From: Bacillota bacterium
GTDB taxonomy: Bacteria > Bacillota > Dethiobacteria > DTU022
DNA: 33,431 bases
Assembly: GCA_016874655.1 (NCBI GenBank)
Contig: VGTO01000014.1
Coordinates: 1-33,431, forward strand
Reading direction: 5' to 3'
The notes beneath the pieces are model-generated. The model had not been told where the DNA came from, made no database searches, and saw nothing but the letters and a program-made list of their open reading frames with translations. The position numbers and the translations under genes are program-made. Below are positions 1 through 7,501 of the stretch, in pieces. How positions within the stretch are numbered: the first letter of the stretch is position 1; every line of letters starts with the position of its first letter.

Positions 1-86
1 TGGTTTTTATCCTGCGTATAACGCAAAGCCAAGCGGTAAATCTTATCGGCATTGGTTTCAACCATTTCTTGAAAGAACTCCTGCAA
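1..86 (-). CDS. ECF-type RNA polymerase sigma factor, N-terminal fragment (cut by window edge)
   Basis: This fragment is too short for the ORF track. Reading the minus strand from about 86 to 1 gives an open frame containing FFQEMVETNADKIYRLALRY. That resembles the start of sigma-70 region 2 in extracytoplasmic-function sigma factors, where the usual pattern is (A/N)DKIYRLALR(Y/I)T. The rest of the gene lies beyond the left edge. The start is uncertain: a TTG at 86 follows a GGTGG-like site at fair spacing, while an ATG at 65 and a GTG at 113 are alternatives in the same frame. The gene is divergent from the SDR gene. The family match rests on only about 28 residues, so region 2.4 and the -10/-35 recognition parts cannot be checked. 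Confidence 0.6.
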   Translation of the reverse strand, partial: MQEFFQEMVETNADKIYRLALRYTQDKN

Positions 87-127
87 CTTGACACCACCAA
101 TTCGGCTTCCCACTATATAATACACCG

Positions 128-143
128 GACTTTAAAAAAAGTC
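128..143. promoter_or_regulatory. Perfect 6-bp inverted repeat in a divergent intergenic region
   Basis: GACTTT-AAAA-AAAGTC lies between the divergent ECF sigma fragment and the SDR gene. Its position fits an operator or part of a promoter for either side, but an A/T-rich palindrome of this size can also arise by chance. No convincing -35/-10 pair could be fixed for either gene. Confidence 0.25.
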
Positions 144-268
144 TGATCGCCATTAGAACAAATTATTACAGGAAACAACAAAAAGAAATTGAATCAAGAG
201 GAAGGAAACAACTAGTTGATTAACAAAAAGGCGGAATGCCAGCGATTGTTTTAGGGAGGGTCAGCGGA

Positions 269-1045
269 ATGGAGTTTAAAGATAAGGTAATCCTGGTAAC
301 CGGTGCATCAAGCGGAATTGGTTTTGAAACAGCGAAGTTTTTTTTCGAACAGGGCGCATCAGTATTTATGAATGGCCGGGACTTAGAGAAACTGGAAAAA
401 GCAGTCTCATCGCTGAATAACTTACCGGGCAGAGCTGAAATGCTGGCGGGTGATGTATCGTTAGTAGGGCAGTGCGAGGCGATGCTTGAGAAAGTGCAGC
501 AGACCGCAGGCAAGCTCGATGTGCTGGTCAATGCCGCCGGGGTCTGGGTGGAAGGTAAAAGCGATACTATGACCGAAAAACAATGGGACGAGACGATGAA
601 CATAAATGCCAAGGGCACTTTTTTCATGTGCCGTTATGCTATTCCGCTGCTTGAACAAACAGGCGGAGTAATTGTCAATGTCAGTTCTGATTCAGGCCTG
701 GTCGGCAATAATGAGGCGGCAATCTATTGCGCTTCAAAAGGGGCGGTAACCCTGCTGACAAAAGCCCTGGCAGTGGAACTGGCGCCACGGGGTATCCGGG
801 TCAATGCCGTTTGTCCGGGTGATGTGGAAACACCGATGCTGGAAAAAGCTTGCCGTGAATATGGCGGTGGAAACCGCGAAGTCTACTACAAATCGCTGCT
901 GTCACATTATCCGCAGGGCGAAAAAGTCCGTTTTACCCAACCCCGTGAAGTGGCTGAAACAATTGCATTTCTTGCCTCACCTTCAGTGCAGGCGATAACC
1001 GGGGCCTGCCTCTCCATTGACTTTGGCCTGACTGCGGGTTACTAA
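269..1045 (+). CDS. Short-chain dehydrogenase/reductase (SDR family), NAD(P)-dependent
   Basis: This is a classical SDR of 258 aa, a typical length for the family. It has the cofactor motif TGASSGIG near the N-terminus, the NAAG strand motif, the catalytic Ser in VNVSSDSG and the active-site YCASK (YxxxK). It ends with the usual GxxLxxDFGLTAGY-type tail. The track ORF begins at 236. The ATG at 269 is preferred because GGGAGG sits 8-9 nt upstream and SDR proteins normally begin a few residues before the VxLVTG strand. The substrate cannot be told from sequence; FabG-like 3-oxoacyl-ACP reductase or sugar/alcohol dehydrogenase are both possible. It stands alone on the plus strand and converges on the DapF-like gene. 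Confidence 0.9.
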   Translation: MEFKDKVILVTGASSGIGFETAKFFFEQGASVFMNGRDLEKLEKAVSSLNNLPGRAEMLAGDVSLVGQCEAMLEKVQQTAGKLDVLVNAAGVWVEGKSDTMTEKQWDETMNINAKGTFFMCRYAIPLLEQTGGVIVNVSSDSGLVGNNEAAIYCASKGAVTLLTKALAVELAPRGIRVNAVCPGDVETPMLEKACREYGGGNREVYYKSLLSHYPQGEKVRFTQPREVAETIAFLASPSVQAITGACLSIDFGLTAGY

Positions 1046-1102
1046 GCCGATCATTGAGGGATCAACTTAAAATACCGGTAACCTGGCCTATTTAGCAATG
1101 GC

Positions 1103-2044
1103 TTAGAGCATGGCAACGCCAACAGATGTGATTTCAACCCTGCTGTGCGAAAAAACAGCCGTTTCGACTCCCTCTGTACCAACCTTTATTTCGAGGGTTG
1201 TGATATCCGGCCCTCCCAGTTCGATACCACCGCCTGATTCAATATTAAGAGTCAGCCATCCGGACTCAACAGGATTCAGATGCTTCAACTCACCGGCAGA
1301 TAGAACGGCAATCCCTAAGGCTATTGATCCGGTGCCACAGGAAGGTTCAAAGAAATCATCCTGCACATAGTGGGGAAAAACCACCCGCAAATCACCTTTC
1401 TGCCTGGGATTCCAATCGTATACAGCAACGTTTGGTTCATTTTCACCGGTTTTTTCCATAAAATCATGCTGGATAATTTGCAGAATATCACGGGTCTTTT
1501 GATTCCAACTGACAAAGTCAAGACCCGGGTATGCCGTCTCAAAGTGGTCAGCATTGATTACTAAGAATTTACCGGCCCGCATATATTTCAGCTCACCATA
1601 ACATAGCGCGCCTACTCCTCGCTCGTAGCACTCTTTAACGAAGCAGTCCATATCTGTTTTAATCTTTAAAGCTTTTTTCCCATCAGTAACAATCTCAAGT
1701 GCTGTCGGACCGCAACCGGTTATCAGCATCGTTTGAACAGGGTTAAGGGAAAGATCGATCCCATAATATTTGCCCAGTTCTGTTTCAACCAGGGCCGCTC
1801 CCAACACCTGTGTAAAACCGCCACAGGCACTGATGAAACAAGGGACGGAAGGTTCCGCTATTTTAACCTCAATTTCACCTTTTTTGCTGCCATGATAGAG
1901 AATACCTGTCTCATGGGCATGTAGATAATTCGGCCCCATCAGTTTTACAGCTGTTTCAAGTTCGGTCCCCTCAGGGATCTGATCTCCGCGCATCAGAATA
2001 ATCAGGTTGCCACCCATGTGTCCGCGGACAAAATCTAACTTCAT
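1103..2044 (-). CDS. DapF/PrpF-fold protein (diaminopimelate epimerase-like), divergent, function unknown
   Basis: The 313-aa protein shows the two-Cys layout of the diaminopimelate epimerase/proline racemase fold. Cys74 lies in ISACGGF, where DapF has its first catalytic Cys (CGNG), and Cys236 lies in EPSCGTGSIALG, which matches the second catalytic segment (CGTG). The N-terminus, FVRGHMGGN, vaguely echoes the KMHGLGND of true DapF but lacks its exact residues, and the body is longer than the usual 270-280 aa. It is therefore probably a racemase, epimerase or isomerase on another substrate rather than the lysine/peptidoglycan enzyme. It starts at ATG 2044 with GAGG about 10 nt upstream. It is last in the apparent serA-glutaredoxin-FTR series, 54 nt after the proposed end of FTR. 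Confidence 0.65.
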   Translation of the reverse strand: MKLDFVRGHMGGNLIILMRGDQIPEGTELETAVKLMGPNYLHAHETGILYHGSKKGEIEVKIAEPSVPCFISACGGFTQVLGAALVETELGKYYGIDLSLNPVQTMLITGCGPTALEIVTDGKKALKIKTDMDCFVKECYERGVGALCYGELKYMRAGKFLVINADHFETAYPGLDFVSWNQKTRDILQIIQHDFMEKTGENEPNVAVYDWNPRQKGDLRVVFPHYVQDDFFEPSCGTGSIALGIAVLSAGELKHLNPVESGWLTLNIESGGGIELGGPDITTLEIKVGTEGVETAVFSHSRVEITSVGVAML

Positions 2045-2088
2045 CTTGGAATCATCCTCACTATTTGAATAATTTCCGCTTGTTTTAT

Positions 2089-2105
2089 AGGGTGAAACTC
2101 ACCCC
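2089..2105 (-). promoter_or_regulatory. Candidate bacterial SECIS hairpin for the FTR gene
   Basis: On the minus strand GGGTGA-GTT-TCACCC forms a 6-bp stem, extended by one G-U pair, with a three-base loop that begins GU. The loop G is 25 nt after the in-frame TGA at 2125-2123. Published bacterial SECIS criteria ask for a G in the first two loop positions and roughly 16-37 nt between UGA and the loop, and this hairpin meets both. It has no T-run, so it is a poor terminator. SelB binding is inferred, not shown. Confidence 0.6.
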
Positions 2106-2497
2106 TTTAAATGATAGAGGTTTCAGAAACAGTGTCCCATCCTTTTAACATCTCCCATGCGGGTTTCGAGACAAGGACAAATATTTTCCGGAATATTGTC
2201 AAAACGGCAGGGACAGTAAAAGTCGCCGTACATTTCGTGTTTACCAATCAAGCCCTCAATGACCAGTTCCTTATCCTCGTTAAAAGTATAGTCACGCAGG
2301 CGGGCATAGTTTTCAGAACGGTTACGAATCTCGGTTTCCGGATCCTGCGGAAAGCGACGGACCCTCACTTCGGGCTCTAAATCGGTGATCTCCAGCTCCG
2401 CACCGCAAACGGTGCAGATCACTACCTTCCCAACCGCAGGTTCTTCCCTGTAAACAAAGGCAACCCGGCAGACTTCGCAGTAGATCTTAGACTTCAC
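2099..2497 (-). CDS. Ferredoxin-thioredoxin reductase catalytic protein with N-terminal zinc ribbon; probable selenoprotein (TGA = Sec125)
   Basis: The protein would be 132 aa if the TGA at 2125-2123 is read through. Residues 7-31 form a CxxC...CxxC zinc ribbon. Residues 90-131 form the FTR beta active site: CPC (95-97), CPC (107-109) and GHCF-U (123-125), followed by NLY. In known FTRs the motif is CPC...CPC...CxC-x-L-F/Y. Four Cys bind a 4Fe-4S cluster and two form the redox disulfide. Here the sixth position, equivalent to plant Cys87, is the TGA, and the residues after it still match the family (xLY). If the TGA were a stop, one catalytic residue would be missing. The GTG start at 2497 overlaps the glutaredoxin stop by 11 nt, so the two are probably translationally coupled. 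The likely role is passing electrons from ferredoxin to the adjacent glutaredoxin-like protein. The FTR family call is firm; Sec insertion is inferred. Confidence 0.8.
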
Positions 2498-2735
2498 TTT
2501 TTAACGCCCTTTCAATCTCGTCTTCTTTGTAACCCTGAATTACTGTATCACCAATAACTGTTACAGGAAAGGAACGCCTGCCGGTCAGCTTTTCCACTTC
2601 TTCCAGGGCTACTTTCTGCTCTTCGCCCTGGGCCAGATCGACATCAACACAGTTGTACTGAACTTGATGATCTTCTAAGTATCTTTTAACTTTTTTACAC
2701 CAGGGGCAGGTACTCAAAGCGTATACTTTTACCAT
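2487..2735 (-). CDS. Glutaredoxin-like redoxin (NrdH/Grx type)
   Basis: This is an 82-aa thioredoxin-fold redoxin with the dithiol motif CPWC after the first strand (VYALSTCPWCKK). It has the cis-Pro segment SFPVTVIGD and the C-terminal GYKEDEIERAL helix typical of glutaredoxins and NrdH. The ATG at 2735 is chosen over the track TTG at 2744 because AAAGGAG lies 10 nt before the ATG and only 1-2 nt before the TTG. It sits 33 nt after serA and overlaps the FTR gene by 11 nt. The simplest reading is that FTR is its reductase, using ferredoxin rather than NADPH or glutathione. Targets are not evident; ribonucleotide reductase or other disulfide enzymes are possible. Confidence 0.88.
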   Translation of the reverse strand: MVKVYALSTCPWCKKVKRYLEDHQVQYNCVDVDLAQGEEQKVALEEVEKLTGRRSFPVTVIGDTVIQGYKEDEIERALKSEV

Positions 2736-2768
2736 TTTTTTCAATCTCCTTTTGCTTTTATCAGATTT

Positions 2769-4364
2769 TTATTTCGGTCCGGAGACCTTTAGCCCAAAAT
2801 CGACGAAGTGGGCAGATTCAAAAATTCCCAGGTCCCTGATCTTCTGCATCGTTTCCGGGCTTATTTTATCGTCAATCTGCAGGGACATAATTGCTTTGCC
2901 ACCGATCGATTTGCGTCCGAGCTGCATCGAGGCAATATTGATCTTTTCATTACCCAGAAAGGTGCCGATTTTCCCTACTACTCCCGGCACATCAAGGTGA
3001 GTAGTCATCAGGGTGTAGAGAGCCGGAACAATTTCAATCTGAAACTCGTCAATCCTGACAATGCGCATCTCATTGTTTAAAATGGTGCCGGCAATCAGGT
3101 GTTCTTCGTTGCCGGAGCGCCCCTTTAAAGTAATCAGGGTGCTGTAGTTCTTAACCTCGGTTGTCGATGTTTCACGCACAGCAATGCCCCGGGCCTTGGC
3201 GATAAAGGGCGCATTAACCCAGTTGACACCATCGCCAACGATATGATGCAAAAACCCGATCAGGCAGGATATGGTAAGTGGCGCCAACTGCAAGGAGGCA
3301 ACCTTGCCGCTGTAAGTAAGCTCCAGTTCATCGACCTGGCCACCAAAGAGCTGCAGGTAAAAACCGCCCATCATCTTTAAGAGCGGCAGGTACGGCTCCA
3401 GGGCGGCCCTTGCTTCAGGCATCAGGGCTGGAACGTTAACCGCCGAAACGATCGGATCACCCTTTAAGGCCATCACTACCTGCTCAGCAACCTGCAGGGC
3501 CACATTGGTTTGCGCTTCAAGAGTCAGTGCGCCTAAATGGGGAGTAACAATGACATTTCCAAGCTCGAGCAGCCTGCAGTTTAGAGGCGGCTCCTGTTCA
3601 AAAACATCGAGCGCTGCTCCAGCTACCTGACCTTCTTTAAGCGCTTCGTAGAGAGCATCTTCATCGATTAAACCGCCGCGGGCGCAGTTGATAATGCGCA
3701 CCCCTTTTTTCATAACGGCCAACTCTTTAGCGCCAATCAGGTGATGGGTAGCAGGGCTGAGGGGCAAATGGAGGGTGATAAAATCGGAGAGTCCGATCAG
3801 CTCTTTAAAAGTTGCTGTTTCAACTCCGAGTTTTTCGGCCTGTTCCTTTGAAATATAAGGATCGTACGCTACAACTGCCATATTCATCGCCCTGGCCCGA
3901 CGGGCGACCTCAGAGCCGATCCGCCCCATCCCGACCACACCAAGGGTTTTTTTGTTCAGTTCCACCCCGGTATAGGCGGAGCGGTCCCACTCACCCCGTT
4001 TTACCGAGCTGTCGGCACCGGCGATGTTGCGGGCCAGCGCTGTAAGCATGGCAATCGTCAGCTCTGCCGTGGAAATGGTGTTACCATGAGGGGCGTTAAG
4101 CACGATAATGCCCTTCTCCGTAGCTTTTTCAACATCAATGTTATCCACGCCAACCCCGGCCCGACCGATAACCTTAAGGTTTGTGCCTGCTTCAATCACT
4201 GCGGCGTTAACCTTTGAACGGCTACGCACCACCAGGGCATCGTAATTTTTAATTTCAGCTACCAGCTGATCCGGAGTCAGTTCCGGTTTGTAATCAACCT
4301 CAACATTTTCCTCAAGAATTTTAATTCCTTCTTCGGAGAGAGAATCACTGACCAATACTCTCAA
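2769..4364 (-). CDS. serA: D-3-phosphoglycerate dehydrogenase, long form with ACT domain
   Basis: The enzyme oxidises 3-phosphoglycerate to 3-phosphohydroxypyruvate, the first step of serine synthesis. The 531-aa length fits the type with catalytic, NAD-binding, intervening (ASB) and C-terminal ACT domains. Visible motifs are [18 protein letters not shown], the Rossmann loop [17 protein letters not shown], and the catalytic His in TPHLGALT. The last ~75 residues ([18 protein letters not shown]) are an ACT domain, which in relatives gives serine feedback control. The TTG at 4364 is preferred to the track GTG at 4373 because GGAGG lies 8 nt before the TTG but overlaps the GTG. It heads the minus-strand series with glutaredoxin and FTR. 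No T-box or other leader RNA is seen in the 226 nt upstream. Confidence 0.95.
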   Translation of the reverse strand: MRVLVSDSLSEEGIKILEENVEVDYKPELTPDQLVAEIKNYDALVVRSRSKVNAAVIEAGTNLKVIGRAGVGVDNIDVEKATEKGIIVLNAPHGNTISTAELTIAMLTALARNIAGADSSVKRGEWDRSAYTGVELNKKTLGVVGMGRIGSEVARRARAMNMAVVAYDPYISKEQAEKLGVETATFKELIGLSDFITLHLPLSPATHHLIGAKELAVMKKGVRIINCARGGLIDEDALYEALKEGQVAGAALDVFEQEPPLNCRLLELGNVIVTPHLGALTLEAQTNVALQVAEQVVMALKGDPIVSAVNVPALMPEARAALEPYLPLLKMMGGFYLQLFGGQVDELELTYSGKVASLQLAPLTISCLIGFLHHIVGDGVNWVNAPFIAKARGIAVRETSTTEVKNYSTLITLKGRSGNEEHLIAGTILNNEMRIVRIDEFQIEIVPALYTLMTTHLDVPGVVGKIGTFLGNEKINIASMQLGRKSIGGKAIMSLQIDDKISPETMQKIRDLGIFESAHFVDFGLKVSGPK

Positions 4365-4508
4365 GCTCAGCACCTCCTACTATAGGTAAAGCTGTATAAT
4401 CGTGTTTTTAATATACCATAGATTACTGATAGCTGGAAATATGAGGCGTTCGTCAAAATACATTTCGTCTCTACTCAGAAGCAAGTTAGGATGAGAGGAA
4501 ACCGATTA

Positions 4509-4583
4509 ATGAAATATCAAGGAAAACGGGAGCGCTTGTGCCCGCTAAGTTGTGGGACAAAATGGAAAAATTGCGCACCTTAA
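4509..4583 (+). CDS. Possible micro-ORF or gene remnant with a SEC-C-like zinc motif
   Basis: A 24-codon frame ends in LCPLSCGTKWKNCAP before TAA. It resembles a degenerate SEC-C metal-binding tail, whose usual form is CPCGSGKKYKxCC. An AGAGG lies about 10 nt before the ATG, and an in-frame ATG at 4491 would add six residues. It sits between the start of serA and the end of the DUF362 gene, both on the other strand. It may be a real tiny protein, the remains of a longer SEC-C protein, or chance; the evidence is weak. Confidence 0.25.
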   Translation: MKYQGKRERLCPLSCGTKWKNCAP

Positions 4584-4590
4584 GCTACGA

Positions 4591-5727
4591 CTATGATGAA
4601 TGATGGTGGTCCAGCTTGATAGCACCTTCTGAGCAGTGTTCCTGGCAGCAGTAACAGCGAATACATTCGTAGAGATCAAATTCCGGGATCCCATAGCCGC
4701 AGTCAATCACCTGCAGCGGACAATTATCGGCACAGATTCCGCATTCAATACAAAGCTCCGGATCAACTCTGGGGTAGGGCCGCCTGGCATAAAGCAGGTT
4801 TCTGAAATAAGCGAGCGGAAAACTGGCGATCATCCGACTGATCTTGCCGTGACCGCCGGGACCGCGATCAAAATCTTTAACCCGGCTTTCTTCCAACTTT
4901 AACCCCTTGACTTCAATATCCTCAAAAAATGATCCCGGCAGTTTCAGTTCCCTTGCCGCGGCAATAGTCGTAACCTGGGCAGGCAGAAAACCGGCAATCT
5001 CTGCCGCAACGCTGTCAAGTGCCACGGCGTTGGTCGAGGCCAGCAGCAGCCCCAGCTGCCGTGGCTTGCCGCGCCGTGGGCCGGTTCCTTCCATCGCCAC
5101 AATGGCATCCAAAATTGAAAGCGCCGGTTTAGCTGCAAGGTAAATATTGATCACCAGGCGGGAAAAATCTAGGGGCAGGGGATGCTCCATGTGGTAGCGC
5201 TTTTTTATTTTGCCAAACAGTAGACCGTAATTATTCTTAACCGCTCCGGTGAGGCCAGTTAAGGCATGGGTTTTTAACTTTGCTGCATTGATGATCAGGT
5301 CTACCTGATCCAGCTCCCGGGCCAGCGGGATTAGCTGCTCCTGAAAACCGGCCACTTTGTGTTCTTTGCTACCCGTAAAAATTAACGCCTTGGCGCCGGT
5401 CTGATCGATAATTTCCTGCAGTCCGGCTTTACTCAGGGTTACTTTTTGATCATCATTGCCGGGGTTATCACCGATAAAAGCTTCTCCCCCCGCATCCTGC
5501 ACCATCCCAACTAAGGCTTTGATCACCGCCGGATGCGTGGTTACCGCTTCGGCAGGAGCAGCGGCAGCTAGGAGATTGGGCTTAATCAAGACCTTCTGCC
5601 CGGGAGCTACAAACGCCTCAAGGCCGCCAAAAGGCTGCACAGCTCTGCGCAGCGCCTCGCTGACTTCACTTATTTCATAGCGCATACATCTTTCAATTGC
5701 GACAACCGGTTTCTGCTGTTCTGACAT
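4591..5727 (-). CDS. DUF362 protein with C-terminal 2x[4Fe-4S] ferredoxin domain
   Basis: The protein has about 378 aa. Residues ~10-300 carry the DUF362 domain, seen in IKPNLLA, DNPGN and the LKTHALTGLTGAVKN segment. Residues ~325-375 hold two 4Fe-4S motifs, CIECGICADNCP and CIRCYCCQEHC. DUF362-ferredoxin proteins are common in anaerobes and their reactions are mostly unknown; an electron-transfer role is inferred from the clusters. The ATG at 5727 has GAAGGTG 12 nt upstream, while the track GTG at 5742 has no better site. It ends in a His-rich tail (DHHHSS). The upstream gap separates it from nagB, so it may have its own promoter. Confidence 0.85.
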   Translation of the reverse strand: MSEQQKPVVAIERCMRYEISEVSEALRRAVQPFGGLEAFVAPGQKVLIKPNLLAAAAPAEAVTTHPAVIKALVGMVQDAGGEAFIGDNPGNDDQKVTLSKAGLQEIIDQTGAKALIFTGSKEHKVAGFQEQLIPLARELDQVDLIINAAKLKTHALTGLTGAVKNNYGLLFGKIKKRYHMEHPLPLDFSRLVINIYLAAKPALSILDAIVAMEGTGPRRGKPRQLGLLLASTNAVALDSVAAEIAGFLPAQVTTIAAARELKLPGSFFEDIEVKGLKLEESRVKDFDRGPGGHGKISRMIASFPLAYFRNLLYARRPYPRVDPELCIECGICADNCPLQVIDCGYGIPEFDLYECIRCYCCQEHCSEGAIKLDHHHSS

Positions 5728-5817
5728 GTAAGTTTTCAACACCTTCAGTTTTGATGCCGGTCTTTAATCGTCACTTTATTCAGATCGATTTTTTTGTAAA
5801 CCAAATCTAAACAGAGA

Positions 5818-5829
5818 CCTAAATTTAGG
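5818..5829. promoter_or_regulatory. Perfect 12-bp palindrome, possible operator
   Basis: CCTAAATTTAGG lies in the 123-nt gap between the end of nagB and the start of the DUF362-ferredoxin gene, about 90 nt upstream of the latter. It has no T-run, so it does not look like a nagB terminator. It could be a dimeric repressor site, but no second copy was noticed in the window. Confidence 0.25.
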
Positions 5830-5850
5830 ACCATCCATGCCATAAAATAA

Positions 5851-6579
5851 TCAGCTAAGCAGGCCAGCGGCTTCGCGATCAACAATAATGGTTACATCCC
5901 GGTGAAGCTGTAAAATAGAAGCAGGTACACTGGTCGTAATCAGGCCACTAACTGTCCGGGTGATGGCTTCAGCTTTTGCTTTACCCGCCGCAAGCAGGAT
6001 AATCTTATTAGCCAGCATAATCGAACCGAGGCCCATGGTAACAGCCTGCTTTGGCACTGCTTCAACAGAGCTGAAAAAGCGGCTGTTGGCCAGGATTGTG
6101 TCTTCGGTCAAGTCGACTAAGTGAGTAGGCACCCTTAGCTGATCACCGGGCTCGTTAAACCCAATGTGACCATTACCGCCGATACCTAGCACCTGCAGGT
6201 CGATCCCACCTGCTGCGGCAATCCGCTGATCGTACTCGAAGCAGAACTGATCCACATTTTCCAGATCGCAGCTAGGCATGTTGATCTGCTCCGCCCTGAT
6301 CTTTACCTGGTTAAAGAGGTGGTGGCGCATATAATAGTAATAGCTCTGTTCGTGCTCTGGGGCCAGGCCGGCATATTCATCCAGGTTGAAAGTAGTTATC
6401 CCGCTAAAATCAACTTTACCTTCACTGTTTAGCTTAACCAACTCGGCGTACATTCCTTCCGGAGTTGAGCCAGTGGCCAGTCCAAGCACCGCCCGGGGTT
6501 TTGCTTCGACCTCCGCCACAATCAACATTGCTGCTCTTTCACTCAATTCCTGGTAGTTATCGACAATGATCAATTCCAT
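5851..6579 (-). CDS. nagB: Glucosamine-6-phosphate deaminase
   Basis: NagB converts glucosamine 6-phosphate to fructose 6-phosphate and ammonia. The 242-aa length equals the usual bacterial NagB of Firmicutes. Motifs include GLATGSTPEGMY (phosphate loop), FNLDEYAGL with the catalytic Asp, and GIGGNGHIGFNEPG with the active-site His. ATG 6579 has GGGGAG about 12 nt upstream. It is the last gene of a minus-strand operon after the AbfD-like, beta-helix and nucleotidyltransferase-like genes, 21 nt behind the last of these. No nagA or N-acetylglucosamine transporter is nearby, so the link to amino-sugar use rests on this gene and the beta-helix protein. Confidence 0.95.
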   Translation of the reverse strand: MELIIVDNYQELSERAAMLIVAEVEAKPRAVLGLATGSTPEGMYAELVKLNSEGKVDFSGITTFNLDEYAGLAPEHEQSYYYYMRHHLFNQVKIRAEQINMPSCDLENVDQFCFEYDQRIAAAGGIDLQVLGIGGNGHIGFNEPGDQLRVPTHLVDLTEDTILANSRFFSSVEAVPKQAVTMGLGSIMLANKIILLAAGKAKAEAITRTVSGLITTSVPASILQLHRDVTIIVDREAAGLLS

Positions 6580-6601
6580 CTTTCAGCAACACTCCCCAGC
6601 A

Positions 6602-7501
6602 CTAAAATATTTCTTCCTTTTCTTCGGTAGTATAAAAGAGGGCCATCAGCTGCTCCCGATCGGCCGTTTTAGGAGCGCCGAGTAGCGCTGCTTCAGCATG
6701 CTTGCGGTCCAAAATTGCCTTTTCTTCAAGGATGGCAATTTTCTCTGCCACAGCATTTAGCCGGATCAACTCTTTTACGCGGTTAAAGATCTTTTCGCTG
6801 CCATACAGGTACTGCCCTTCCGCCAGAATTTTGGAAGCAACCATAGCCTTAAAATGATCAAATTTTAATTGCTGGTTAACCAGTTCCAGATCCTTTATTA
6901 AATAATCAAGTTCTTCTTTAGAGGCCGGGTTCATCAGGAGACTGTATTTTTCCCGGTATATTATACTGTCGAGCTCTTCGGTCAGCACCGGGCTCAACCC
7001 ATCGGTAATAGTAATGATATCAAGATCAGAGCCCCGGACCAGCTCACCGGTCGATGATTCGGGGCGGGGTTCTGCATGAGCCATCCCGAAAACAACATCA
7101 CCGGCAATAATAAAACAGCTACGAGCCGAAATTTCAGGGCCACTGCGGTGGTTTTCAACCAGCCTGGTTATGGTATCACGGGCCAGGGCAATCTTCCGGG
7201 CGCTTATGGCAGCAATTTCACCATTTATCGTACTCGCTTTTTTTTTGATCGCCTGTTCCTGGCTGGCTGAACCGATTACCATATAGTTTAAAAACTCGCG
7301 CATGATCGATGGTGATAGGCGGGCATAGGCCTCGACTTTCTGATCAAGCCTCAAGTAACGACGCCCAACAATACTGGTAATTACTGCCGGTGTGGAGGCA
7401 CAAAACTGCCAGGCTTCAAAAATATCCAGCCCGGTTTCCCGGACAAAATCCTTACCGGTTAAAGGGCCCCGCTCTTTGATCAACTGAAGCAAATGTTCCA
7501 C
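6602..7501 (-). CDS. Nucleotidyltransferase-like protein with N-terminal winged-helix-like region
   Basis: The 299-aa protein begins with a helical segment like a winged helix (GPLTGKDFVRETGLDIFEAW). Its middle contains RGSDLDIITIT, which resembles the Dx[DE] part of the Pol-beta nucleotidyltransferase fold. The preceding G-S loop is unusual: IIAGDVVFGMAHAE is separated from the Asp pair by an extra stretch. The C-terminal ~100 residues are helical. The substrate is unknown and catalytic competence is uncertain. The GTG start at 7501 shares one base with the TAG of the upstream beta-helix gene, with AGGGAT about 7 nt away, which indicates tight coupling. The neighbours suggest a role near sugar-phosphate or sugar-nucleotide metabolism, but this is inference. 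Confidence 0.55.
   Translation of the reverse strand: MEHLLQLIKERGPLTGKDFVRETGLDIFEAWQFCASTPAVITSIVGRRYLRLDQKVEAYARLSPSIMREFLNYMVIGSASQEQAIKKKASTINGEIAAISARKIALARDTITRLVENHRSGPEISARSCFIIAGDVVFGMAHAEPRPESSTGELVRGSDLDIITITDGLSPVLTEELDSIIYREKYSLLMNPASKEELDYLIKDLELVNQQLKFDHFKAMVASKILAEGQYLYGSEKIFNRVKELIRLNAVAEKIAILEEKAILDRKHAEAALLGAPKTADREQLMALFYTTEEKEEIF

Noticed and set aside
2090-2104. Hairpin after the FTR frame read as an intrinsic terminator
   Set aside because: The stem is only 6 bp and no T-run follows on either strand. Its place relative to the TGA fits a SECIS better.
4374-4590. T-box or serine-responsive leader upstream of serA
   Set aside because: No T-box sequence (such as AGGGTGGNACCGCG) or long leader structure is present.
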